NCBI GenBank assembly: GCA_015488935.1
Contig: WFMU01000336.1
Coordinates: 1-6,713, forward strand
Source of the DNA: Flavobacteriaceae bacterium
GTDB taxonomy: Bacteria > Bacteroidota > Bacteroidia > Flavobacteriales > Flavobacteriaceae
Length of the DNA: 6,713 nucleotides
Reading direction: 5' to 3'
The notes below the pieces were generated by a model, which was not told where the DNA came from, ran no database searches, and saw nothing but the letters and a program-made list of their open reading frames with translations. Shown here piece after piece: positions 1-5,714 of this stretch. Each line of letters starts with the position of its first letter. The first letter of the stretch is position 1. The position numbers were made by a program, and so were the translations under genes.

Positions 1-525
1 ATCATAAATAAAGCAAAAAAAGGAGAGCAAAGTGCTTATAAAACCTTACTTAATTTATTTTGGAAAGATGTATATCATTTTCAATTTAACAAAACAAAAA
101 ACGAAGATGAATCGGAAGATATTACGATTAAAACTTTTGCAAAAGCTTTTGATAAATTACACACTTTTAACGAAAAGTACAACTTTAAAACTTGGCTAAT
201 TACCATTTCTAAAAATATTTATATCGATCATTTACGAAAAGAAAAACAACAAACAATTTCGCTTCATAAAAATGATAATTCTGTTTTTGACATTCAAGAT
301 GATACACCTACAGCCGAAGATACTATTATTACGGAACAAAATCTGGCAAAACTTCTTGCATATATTAAAAAATTAAAGCCACATTATCAAGAAATTATCC
401 AATTACGCTATTTTCAAGAAATGAGCTACAAAGAGATTGCTAACGAGTTAAATGAGCCTATGAATAATGTAAAAGTAAAATTATTACGCGCCCGTAAATT
501 ATTGGCAGAAATTATTAAAAAATAA
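1..525 (+). CDS. ECF-type RNA polymerase sigma factor, 5' end cut by window edge
   Basis: Reading frame 1 is open from the first base to TAA at 523-525 (174 residues), with no start codon seen, so the N-terminus lies outside the window. Family comparison from memory suggests only a few residues are missing. The product should bind core RNA polymerase and direct it to alternative promoters. Region sigma-2 covers about residues 10-80: an acidic stretch, then DITIKTFAKAF (40-50) and FKTWLITISKNIYIDHLRK (62-80), the classic core-binding and -10 recognition helices. An acidic linker (about 97-107) follows, then sigma-4 at about 124-172 with the helix-turn-helix YFQEMSYKEIANELNEP (137-153) and the NNVKVKLLRARKLL end. 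The absence of regions 1 and 3 fits the ECF class. No anti-sigma gene lies next to it on the right; the left neighbour is not visible. Its regulon cannot be told from sequence. Confidence 0.93.
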   Translation: MINKAKKGEQSAYKTLLNLFWKDVYHFQFNKTKNEDESEDITIKTFAKAFDKLHTFNEKYNFKTWLITISKNIYIDHLRKEKQQTISLHKNDNSVFDIQDDTPTAEDTIITEQNLAKLLAYIKKLKPHYQEIIQLRYFQEMSYKEIANELNEPMNNVKVKLLRARKLLAEIIKK

Positions 526-539
526 ATGGTAGGTTTTGC

Positions 540-553
540 CCCGAAGTCTCGGG
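540..553 (+). other. small perfect hairpin after the sigma factor gene
   Basis: CCCGA (540-544) and TCGGG (549-553) form a perfect 5-bp stem around the 4-base loop AGTC, 14 bases past the sigma factor stop codon. It stands out as a GC-rich spot in very AT-rich DNA. No T-tract follows on the + strand, so a classical intrinsic terminator is doubtful. CCCGA...TCGGG hairpins recur between genes in flavobacterial genomes in my recollection, so this may be a member of a dispersed intergenic motif, perhaps with a 3'-end-protecting role. That role is inference. Confidence 0.4.
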
Positions 554-555
554 AT

Positions 556-646
556 TTGGATGTTGGATTATGGATGTTGGATTTTGAATGTTGGATGTTG
601 AATGTTGAATGTTGAATGTTGAATTATGGATGTTGGATGTTGGATT
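556..646. repeat. tandem array of thirteen 7-base units (consensus TTGRATK)
   Basis: Thirteen head-to-tail heptamers fill 91 bases with no phase slip. The units in order are TTGGATG, TTGGATT, ATGGATG, TTGGATT, TTGAATG, TTGGATG, TTGAATG (three times in all), TTGAATT, ATGGATG, TTGGATG and TTGGATT. Variation is confined to position 1 (T or A), position 4 (G or A) and position 7 (G or T). The pair ending in T followed by ATGGATG occurs at 563-576 and again at 619-632, which suggests block duplication on top of the unit duplication. The array lies between the sigma factor and the PPIase lipoprotein. The - strand is open across it and would read as IQHP/FNIQ-type repeats, which is a by-product of the repeat. 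Array structure is certain; function is unknown. Confidence 0.93.
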
Positions 647-675
647 TTATTCATTTTAAACATAATCTTTACATT

Positions 676-705
676 CTTAGCAAAAACTTTGCGACTTTTG
701 CATAA
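676..705. repeat. degenerate CGCAAAG-type intergenic motif ahead of the PPIase gene
   Basis: Read on the - strand this stretch holds GCAAAA, CGCAAAG and GCTAAG in close spacing, resembling the CGCAAAG-rich short repeats I recall as frequent between flavobacterial genes. On the + strand GCAAA (680-684) can pair with TTTGC (688-692), or GCAAAA (680-685) with TTTTGC (696-701). The two hairpins share the left arm and exclude each other. The stretch sits 32-61 bases before the start at 737, where a promoter or leader should be. The nearest -7-like octamers are GACTTTTG (693-700) and AAACTTTG (684-691), each one base off TAnnTTTG. Assignment to a repeat family is from memory. Confidence 0.35.
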
Positions 706-736
706 AAAATAACAACTAATAGAATAACCTATAAAA

Positions 737-1444
737 ATGAAATTAAAAAAACTTACGAGCCTCCTTTTTTGCATTTCTCTTATATTCTATTCTTGTACTC
801 AAAAAAAAGTGAAGCGTAGTACTAAAAGTAAAAATCAGGTTAAAAAGAGTATTATATCTAAAAAAAATAAAAAAAATATTCCAAAAAAGAGATTAGATAC
901 GCTAAACAATAAAAATGTAGTCGCATTTTTAACAGAATATGGAAAGCAAAATCCAGAAACAAAAGTTTTATTTAAAACCAGATTGGGAGATATTACTATT
1001 AAATTATACAAAGATACTCCACTACATCGTGCTAGTTTTATATTTTTAACTAAAATTGGTTATTTTAATACCACTTGCTTTCATAGAGTTGTTCCTAATT
1101 TTATTGCACAAGGTGGAAATTCAGAAAATAAAAAAACAGCAGATATTAGAAATAGATACAAACATTATTTAATTCCGCCAGAATTTAAACGGCATCACAA
1201 ACACAAAAGAGGCGCTTTAGCTGCTGCTAGAGAATGGGAAAATAATCCAAAAAAACTATCTACACCATTTGAATTCTACTTTATACAAAAAAGAAAAGGA
1301 GAGCATCATTTAGATTTTGAACATACTGTTTTTGGAGAAGTAATTAAAGGAATGCCCGTAATTGATAAAATTATTGCAGAGAAAGCAGATACCGACGAAT
1401 GGCCTTTTGTAGATATTAACATTACCGCTAAAGTACTAGAATAA
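737..1444 (+). CDS. cyclophilin-type peptidyl-prolyl cis-trans isomerase, lipoprotein
   Basis: 235 residues. The product should catalyse cis-trans isomerisation of Xaa-Pro bonds in proteins of the cell envelope. Residues 1-19 are a lipoprotein signal peptide (KLKK, then a hydrophobic run) with the lipid-bearing Cys at 20 in IFYSC. Residues 21-52 form a very basic linker (13 Lys, 2 Arg). The cyclophilin domain spans about 76-235: VLFKTRLGDITIKLY, then FHRVVPNFIAQGG at 115-127, holding the catalytic Arg (117) and the Gln-Gly-Gly loop, GALAAA at 159-164, and HTVFGEVIKGMPVIDKI at 196-212. Where most cyclophilins have SQF(F/Y)I, this one reads FEFYFI (178-183), so the usual substrate-contacting Gln appears to be Glu 179. 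The ATG at 737 begins the signal peptide directly, so the start is secure. The basic residues after the Cys differ from the acidic surface-export signal of flavobacterial lipoproteins, so a periplasm-facing location is more likely. Expressed alone or with the 72-residue gene downstream. Confidence 0.92.
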   Translation: MKLKKLTSLLFCISLIFYSCTQKKVKRSTKSKNQVKKSIISKKNKKNIPKKRLDTLNNKNVVAFLTEYGKQNPETKVLFKTRLGDITIKLYKDTPLHRASFIFLTKIGYFNTTCFHRVVPNFIAQGGNSENKKTADIRNRYKHYLIPPEFKRHHKHKRGALAAAREWENNPKKLSTPFEFYFIQKRKGEHHLDFEHTVFGEVIKGMPVIDKIIAEKADTDEWPFVDINITAKVLE

Positions 1445-1484
1445 AGCACAATACCTGCATTAATAGTTAATCATTTGTTAAATA

Positions 1485-1516
1485 TTTGGTTATTCCAATA
1501 AATTTTCGTTATATTG
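1485..1516 (+). promoter_or_regulatory. candidate promoter for the 72-residue protein gene
   Basis: TTTG at 1485-1488 followed after 21 bases by TATATTG at 1510-1516 resembles the Bacteroidota -33 (TTTG) and -7 (TAnnTTTG) pair, although the -7 lacks one T. It lies 24 bases before the ATG at 1541. An alternative one-mismatch -7 box, AATATTTG, lies at 1481-1488. Weak evidence. Confidence 0.3.
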
Positions 1517-1540
1517 TATTTTATTAAAAAATATTGAAAA

Positions 1541-1759
1541 ATGGGTAGACCTGCAACAAAACCAGGAAAGTTAAAAGACGGATTTTATATAGAAATATTA
1601 AATAAAGGCGCAAAGAAAGGAATTAAATTATACAGAGATAGTGAAAAACAAATGTTAATTGCTATCGAAGAATACAGAAAAACAAAAGATATTATTGTTT
1701 TGGGAGAATCAAAAAATAATAAATTCATTTCAAAAAGTAGAGTTATTAAAATAGCTTAA
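1541..1759 (+). CDS. small conserved-looking protein of unknown function (72 residues)
   Basis: A 72-residue soluble, basic protein without signal peptide, membrane segment or cysteine. It opens with MGRPATKPGKLKDGFYIEI and ends in a region VLGESKNNKFISKSRVIKIA. The middle, about 29-48, looks like a short helix (YRDSEKQMLIAIEEYRKTKD). I recall short flavobacterial proteins with the same opening (GRPA-K-P-KDGFYIE) and the same LGESKN signature, none with a known role, so I regard it as a real lineage-restricted gene. That recollection cannot be checked here. The ATG at 1541 follows an A-rich stretch, usual for this phylum, and no earlier in-frame start suits. A strong terminator begins 18 bases after the stop, which supports a real transcription unit. 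The GRPA start and basic charge would allow nucleic-acid binding, but no known motif supports it. Confidence 0.72.
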   Translation: MGRPATKPGKLKDGFYIEILNKGAKKGIKLYRDSEKQMLIAIEEYRKTKDIIVLGESKNNKFISKSRVIKIA

Positions 1760-1777
1760 TATTATTAACCTTATAAC

Positions 1778-1809
1778 AAAGCTTAAAATTTTATTTTAAG
1801 CTTTTTTTT
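1778..1809 (+). terminator. strong intrinsic terminator after the 72-residue gene
   Basis: AAAGCTTAAAA (1778-1788) and TTTTAAGCTTT (1794-1804) form a perfect 11-bp stem around the loop TTTTA, and the T-run continues unbroken through 1809 (eight T from 1802). This is a textbook stem plus U-tract on the + strand. It separates the transcript of the PPIase and 72-residue genes from prfC, which then has its own promoter. The left arm also gives a T-run on the - strand, but no - strand gene is nearby. Confidence 0.88.
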
Positions 1810-1846
1810 ATGTCTCTTTTTTAAAAATTTAGCAATTATTAATTAG

Positions 1847-1854
1847 TATCTTTG
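1847..1854 (+). promoter_or_regulatory. Bacteroidota -7 promoter element of prfC (TATCTTTG)
   Basis: TATCTTTG matches the Bacteroidota -7 consensus TAnnTTTG exactly and lies just after the upstream terminator. Its final G is 18 bases before the ATG at 1873, so transcription would begin around 1860 and leave a leader of only about a dozen A-rich bases. No convincing TTTG -33 box is visible at the usual spacing. The element contains the TTG at 1852 that could otherwise be taken as the prfC start. Confidence 0.65.
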
Positions 1855-1872
1855 CAAACTAAAAAACCGAAA

Positions 1873-3462
1873 ATGACCTTTACAGAAGAATTAAATCGCA
1901 GAAGAACCTTTGGTATTATATCTCATCCAGATGCTGGAAAAACAACACTAACTGAAAAATTATTACTTTTTGGTGGTGCTATTAATGAAGCTGGTGCGGT
2001 AAAAAATAATAAAATTAAAAAAGGTGCAACTTCCGATTTTATGGAAATTGAACGACAACGTGGTATTTCTGTAGCTACTTCGGTTTTGGCTTTTGAATAT
2101 AAAGGTGTTAAAATTAATATTTTAGACACTCCTGGTCATAAAGATTTTGCCGAAGACACTTTCCGTACATTAACTGCTGTAGATAGTGTAATTGTTGTTA
2201 TTGATGTGGCAAAAGGTGTAGAAGAGCAAACAGAAAAACTAGTTAAAGTTTGCAGAATGCGTAAAATTCCGATTATTGTTTTTATCAATAAACTCGATAG
2301 AGAAGGTAAAGATGCTTTTGACCTTTTAGATGAAGTTGAACAAAAACTTGGGCTTACTGTAACACCTTTGAGTTTCCCTATTGGAATGGGTTATGACTTT
2401 AAAGGAATATATAATATTTGGGAGAAAAAATTAAATCTTTTCGATGGCGATGTTAAACAAACTATCTCGGAAGGTGTTGAATTTACCGATATTAATAATC
2501 CTGAACTCGATAAAATTGTTGGCGAAAAACATGCTAATAACTTAAGAGAAGAATTGGAATTGGCAATGGAAGTTTATCCTAAATTTGATAAAGAAACTTA
2601 TTTAAAAGGTGATTTGCAACCTGTGTTTTTTGGTTCTGCTTTAAACAATTTTGGTGTTAAAGAATTGCTAGATTGCTTTATCGAAATTGCTCCAACACCG
2701 CAAGCAAAAATGGCAGATAATCGATTAATTGCATCTAATGAAGATAAAATGACTGGCTTTGTCTTTAAAATTCATGCCAATATGGATCCGAAACATCGAG
2801 ATAGACTCGCATTTGTAAAAATTGTTTCTGGTATTTTTAAACGAAATACCAACTATTTACACGTTAGACTTAATAAAAAAATGAAATTCTCATCGCCAAA
2901 TGCATTTTTTGCAGAGAAAAAAGAAATTGTAAACGAATCGTATCCTGGTGATATTGTAGGCTTACACGATACAGGAAATTTTAAAATTGGAGATACCCTA
3001 ACGGAAGGTGAAATAATTAACTTTAAAGGAATTCCTAGTTTTTCGCCAGAACATTTTAGATATATTAATAATGCCGACCCAATGAAATCAAAACAATTGG
3101 CAAAAGGTATTGACCAATTAATGGACGAAGGTGTAGCACAATTATTTATTTTAAACCTTAACGGTAGAAAAGTTATTGGTACGGTTGGTGCTTTACAATT
3201 TGAAGTAATCCAATATCGTTTGGAACACGAATATGGTGCAAAATGTAGTTACGAAAACTTAAACATGCACAAAGTATGTTGGGTTGAACCTGAGGATGCA
3301 AAAAATAATGAATTTAAAGATTTTAGTAGAGTAAAACAACGCTATTTGGCAAAAGATAAAGATGGACAATTGGTATTTCTTGCAGATTCTGATTTTACCA
3401 TTCAAATGACACAAAGCAAATATCCTAGCGTTAAATTACATTTTACAAGTGAATTTTCGTAA
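1873..3462 (+). CDS. prfC: peptide chain release factor 3 (RF3), translational GTPase
   Basis: 529 residues from the ATG at 1873, the length I recall for E. coli RF3. RF3 is a cytoplasmic GTPase that removes release factors 1 and 2 from the ribosome after peptide release. The G domain carries HPDAGKTT (18-25, P-loop), RGIS (63-66, G2 region), DTPGH (85-89, G3) and NKLD (139-142, G4), with GSAL (254-257) as the G5 segment. The RF3-specific GFVFKIHANMDPKHRDR follows at 295-311, starting the second beta-barrel domain, and separates RF3 from EF-G and other relatives. The C-terminal third has RF3-like GALQFEVI and Y-----N segments, and the frame is intact to the end. The frame extends 7 codons further up to a TTG at 1852, but that codon lies in the promoter -7 box and the added residues have no RF3 counterpart. 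It is probably monocistronic. Confidence 0.97.
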   Translation: MTFTEELNRRRTFGIISHPDAGKTTLTEKLLLFGGAINEAGAVKNNKIKKGATSDFMEIERQRGISVATSVLAFEYKGVKINILDTPGHKDFAEDTFRTLTAVDSVIVVIDVAKGVEEQTEKLVKVCRMRKIPIIVFINKLDREGKDAFDLLDEVEQKLGLTVTPLSFPIGMGYDFKGIYNIWEKKLNLFDGDVKQTISEGVEFTDINNPELDKIVGEKHANNLREELELAMEVYPKFDKETYLKGDLQPVFFGSALNNFGVKELLDCFIEIAPTPQAKMADNRLIASNEDKMTGFVFKIHANMDPKHRDRLAFVKIVSGIFKRNTNYLHVRLNKKMKFSSPNAFFAEKKEIVNESYPGDIVGLHDTGNFKIGDTLTEGEIINFKGIPSFSPEHFRYINNADPMKSKQLAKGIDQLMDEGVAQLFILNLNGRKVIGTVGALQFEVIQYRLEHEYGAKCSYENLNMHKVCWVEPEDAKNNEFKDFSRVKQRYLAKDKDGQLVFLADSDFTIQMTQSKYPSVKLHFTSEFS

Positions 3463-3492
3463 TTTACATGCTCATTTTCTAAATATTAAGCC

Positions 3493-3499
3493 TATTTTG
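3493..3499 (+). promoter_or_regulatory. possible -7 element for the methyltransferase gene
   Basis: TATTTTG is one base short of TAnnTTTG and lies 20 bases before the GTG at 3520, almost the same spacing as the prfC box to its start. The 57-base gap between prfC and the methyltransferase has no hairpin that I can see, so read-through from prfC is also possible. Weak evidence. Confidence 0.25.
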
Positions 3500-3519
3500 G
3501 TTTTTACATTTTTTACTTA

Positions 3520-4707
3520 GTGAAGATAGCAATTTTACATAAAGACGTACAAGATTTTATTTTAAAAAATTTAAATCAAGACATAACTAAATTGGTCTTA
3601 AAAGGAAGTCCGTTTGAAACTATTTCTATCCAAGAACTGGCGGAGCAAATACTTGCCAAATCTAAATGTAAAAACAAATTACCAACATGGTACAACAGCA
3701 AGAATATTTATTATCCAAATAAATTAAATATAGAGCAGACCTCTTCTGAAATCGCTGCCAATTACAAAGCCAATATAATACAAGGAAATTCTATTATTGA
3801 CTTAACTGGTGGTTTTGGAGTAGATTCTTTTGCTTTTTCTAAACATTGCACAGAGGTTATACATTGCGAAATAAATCTAACATTATCTAAAATAGCACAA
3901 TATAATTTCCAACAATTAGGTGTAAAAAATATTAAAACTATTACCACAAACGGCTTACAATATCTCAAAAATAACACTAAAAAATTTGATTGGATATACG
4001 TAGATCCTTCTCGTAGAGACAATTTAAAAAAACGTGTATTTTTATTGACAGATTGCTTACCGAATCTTCCAAAAAACGTCAATTTTCTTTTTAAATATAC
4101 TAACAATATCTTGGTAAAAACAGCTCCATTATTAGATATTCATGCTGCTATTAAGGAGTTGAAATTTGTAAAAGAAATTCATATTATTGCTTTACAAAAC
4201 GATGTAAAAGAAGTATTATATGTTTTAAAAAAGGATTTTTTTGGAGATATTAATTACAAAACAATTAATATTTTAAAAGATAAATCACAGGTCTTTAATT
4301 TTAATTTTACAGCAACAAATGCTGCTTATTCATTACCAAAAAAATATCTTTACGAGCCAAATACTGCTATTTTAAAAGCTGGTGCATTTAACGAAATTGC
4401 AACTTTATTACATCTAAAAAAACTGCACAAACACACGCATTTATACACTTCAAATACTTGTATAGATTTTCCTGGAAGAAGATTTAAAATAAAAGCAATA
4501 CAAAATTACAATGCAAAAAAAATAAGCAAACTTATTCCTACAAAAAAAGCAAATATAACCACACGTAACTTTCCAGAAACAGTAGAACAAATCCGTAAAA
4601 AAACCAAATTAAAAGATGGTGGTAATTTATATTTGTTCTTTACCACAAATATAAATAAAGAGCGAGTGGTACTTTTTTGTGAGAAAGTATCGTTTAAACA
4701 TGAATAA
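3520..4707 (+). CDS. class I SAM-dependent methyltransferase with THUMP-like C-terminus (PG_1098 type)
   Basis: 395 residues, cytoplasmic. The N-terminal part (about 1-60) corresponds to the ferredoxin-like domain of the PG_1098 family, with LVLKGSPF and LPTWY. The Rossmann methyltransferase core begins with NKLNIEQTSSEIAANYK (67-83) and the SAM-binding glycine motif DLTGGFGVD (94-102). CEINLTLSKIA (116-126) follows, with an acidic ribose-contacting residue. DWIYVDPSRRD (157-167) sits at the catalytic loop position, and YEPNTAILKAGAF (278-290) follows. The C-terminal THUMP-like part carries FPGRRFKIKAI (318-328 region), RNFPETVEQIRKK and DGGNLYLFF. THUMP domains bind RNA, so an RNA substrate is likely, but the methylated position is not known to me for this family. 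The start is GTG: an in-frame stop at 3487-3489 leaves no upstream ATG, and the residues that follow align with the family N-terminus. A 29-codon-class shadow frame on the other strand was ignored. Confidence 0.9.
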   Translation: MKIAILHKDVQDFILKNLNQDITKLVLKGSPFETISIQELAEQILAKSKCKNKLPTWYNSKNIYYPNKLNIEQTSSEIAANYKANIIQGNSIIDLTGGFGVDSFAFSKHCTEVIHCEINLTLSKIAQYNFQQLGVKNIKTITTNGLQYLKNNTKKFDWIYVDPSRRDNLKKRVFLLTDCLPNLPKNVNFLFKYTNNILVKTAPLLDIHAAIKELKFVKEIHIIALQNDVKEVLYVLKKDFFGDINYKTINILKDKSQVFNFNFTATNAAYSLPKKYLYEPNTAILKAGAFNEIATLLHLKKLHKHTHLYTSNTCIDFPGRRFKIKAIQNYNAKKISKLIPTKKANITTRNFPETVEQIRKKTKLKDGGNLYLFFTTNINKERVVLFCEKVSFKHE

Positions 4708-4770
4708 GCATAAGCTGTTTCCTCTGTTACAGTTAGGAGTTCATTCTAAAGGAAACTCTCGACTTTTTCT

Positions 4771-4802
4771 AAACCTATCAGTTCTTAAAATCTGCTAGGC
4801 TT
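4771..4802. terminator. imperfect hairpin between convergent genes
   Basis: Positions 4771-4781 (AAACCTATCAG) face 4792-4802 (CTGCTAGGCTT) with 9 of 11 pairs and a 10-base loop. The right arm overlaps the stop codon of the DoxX-like gene on the - strand. T-tracts are poor on both sides, so this is at best a weak or shared terminator. A near-perfect form (ACCTATCAG...CTGATAGGT) is, in my recollection, a frequent flavobacterial intergenic hairpin; this copy would be a decayed one. The remaining part of the 93-base gap (4708-4770) holds a 7-bp inverted repeat, GTTTCCT (4717-4723) with AGGAAAC (4750-4756), too widely spaced to be convincing. Confidence 0.35.
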
Positions 4803-5202
4803 AACCATATTTATATTTTTTTATTAACTGTATTACTTCTTTTTTATTTAGCACTAAAATTAATAGCAATAAAATAAATACCAACATTGCCAAACAAAAG
4901 AGTAATCCTTTATCATCTAATACCTCAATTCCCAATACGGTAAGATGAAAAAATAAAGCGCCTGATATCACACCAATACTCAATATTGCACCTATTATGG
5001 TTGTTCGTTTTATTATTAATAATAGTGCTGCAATTAATTCTATTATTCCAATACCTATTCTTCCTGTTGTACCTAATCCTATTTTTTTAAATATATACAC
5101 ACTCTCTGGTGCTGCAGTAAATTTATAAAATAATGTTTGTAACATTACCAATGCAGTTATTATTGCTGCAACTCTCGTTATTATTTGTGTATTAAACTTC
5201 AA
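4801..5202 (-). CDS. DoxX-like four-helix membrane protein
   Basis: 133 residues, integral inner-membrane protein with four predicted helices at about 7-26, 48-64, 67-90 and 99-118, and a basic C-terminal tail (KKEVIQLIKKYKYG). Family signs are YKFTAAPES in the first loop, GRIGIGIIELIAALLLI (47-63) with the conserved glycine and Glu of helix 2, and HLTVLGIEV before helix 4. DoxX-type proteins are linked in the literature with quinone or thiol redox partners, but this subgroup has no established reaction known to me. Only 16 bases separate it from the YHS gene upstream, so the two should share a transcript and possibly be translationally coupled. The start appears to be TTG (complement of 5200-5202): an in-frame TAA lies three codons upstream and the first internal ATG (residue 20) would remove helix 1. 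Confidence 0.8.
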   Translation of the reverse strand: MKFNTQIITRVAAIITALVMLQTLFYKFTAAPESVYIFKKIGLGTTGRIGIGIIELIAALLLIIKRTTIIGAILSIGVISGALFFHLTVLGIEVLDDKGLLFCLAMLVFILLLLILVLNKKEVIQLIKKYKYG

Positions 5203-5218
5203 AATTGGTTACTCTAGG

Positions 5219-5671
5219 TTATTGTGTTAAAGCTTTCCAATTTTTATTTGCTTTTTCCTTTAATTTTTTTGGATTCTCATCAATCCACTTTTTATAGGTA
5301 TTTGTAAAGAAACTTGTATAGAACAAATACAGTTTATTGTCTCGTATTTCAAAAACTTTTGGATCCATTTTTACTTTTTCTCCAGTAGTTCCCATTGCAT
5401 AAGCACACCATCCTCCATATTGTGGTAAATAGTTTGTTGGATTTGATTTAAATTTTTTTAAATTTTCTTTTGTCGCAAATTGATATTTTACTCCTCTATA
5501 GGTACAAGTGTATTTGGATTTTCCTTTTAATGCTTTATTATTAAAATAGGAAACTACATCATATCCTTCAATGGCAATTCCTTTAGAATTTATATTGCAC
5601 ATTGCTTGTTGTCCATACATAAAATTCATTATTAGACTTGTAATAAGTATTAAAATTTGTACTTTTTTCAT
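5219..5671 (-). CDS. secreted YHS-domain protein (Cys form of the YHS (seleno)protein family)
   Basis: 150 residues. Residues 1-20 are a signal peptide (MKKVQ, then hydrophobic ILILITSLIMNFMYG), with cleavage likely before QQAMC, placing the protein in the periplasm or outside. The YHS domain covers about 31-93: IEGYDVVSYF (34-43), YTCTYRGVKYQF (54-65) with FATKENLKKFKSNPTNY (65-81), then PQYGGWCAYAM (83-93). The family motif YGG-C-AYA can carry selenocysteine in some bacteria; here residue 89 is an ordinary Cys encoded by TGT. A C-terminal part (DNKLYLFY ... NWKAL) matches the usual end of this family, so the gene is complete. YHS domains are viewed as metal-binding, but I know of no proven substrate for this group. 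It leads a two-gene unit with the DoxX-like membrane protein, suggesting a joint envelope redox or metal role (inference). The promoter is unclear. Confidence 0.87.
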   Translation of the reverse strand: MKKVQILILITSLIMNFMYGQQAMCNINSKGIAIEGYDVVSYFNNKALKGKSKYTCTYRGVKYQFATKENLKKFKSNPTNYLPQYGGWCAYAMGTTGEKVKMDPKVFEIRDNKLYLFYTSFFTNTYKKWIDENPKKLKEKANKNWKALTQ

Positions 5672-5714
5672 GGGTTTAAATTAATGTTTTTTATTATAGA
5701 ATACTCAGGTTATT

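Noticed and set aside
526..615. Plus-strand ATG frame of 29 codons directly after the sigma factor stop
   Set aside because: Most of it is heptamer array, with low-complexity residues and no start signal.
568..774. Minus-strand open frame with IQHP/FNIQ repeats
   Set aside because: The C-terminal repeats are simply the heptamer array read on the other strand, and the frame overlaps the PPIase start; no promoter or family resemblance.
3762..4106. 114-residue minus-strand frame inside the methyltransferase
   Set aside because: It opposes the SAM-binding core of a clear gene and shows no coherent protein signal.
4717..4756. GTTTCCT / AGGAAAC inverted repeat as a terminator of the methyltransferase gene
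   Set aside because: Seven pairs around a 26-base loop with no following T-run; chance is a sufficient explanation.
4700..4798. Plus-strand 32-residue frame overlapping the end of the methyltransferase by 8 bases
   Set aside because: The overlap geometry is suggestive of coupling, but the peptide has no recognisable motif, ends within the convergent hairpin, and the length is expected by chance.
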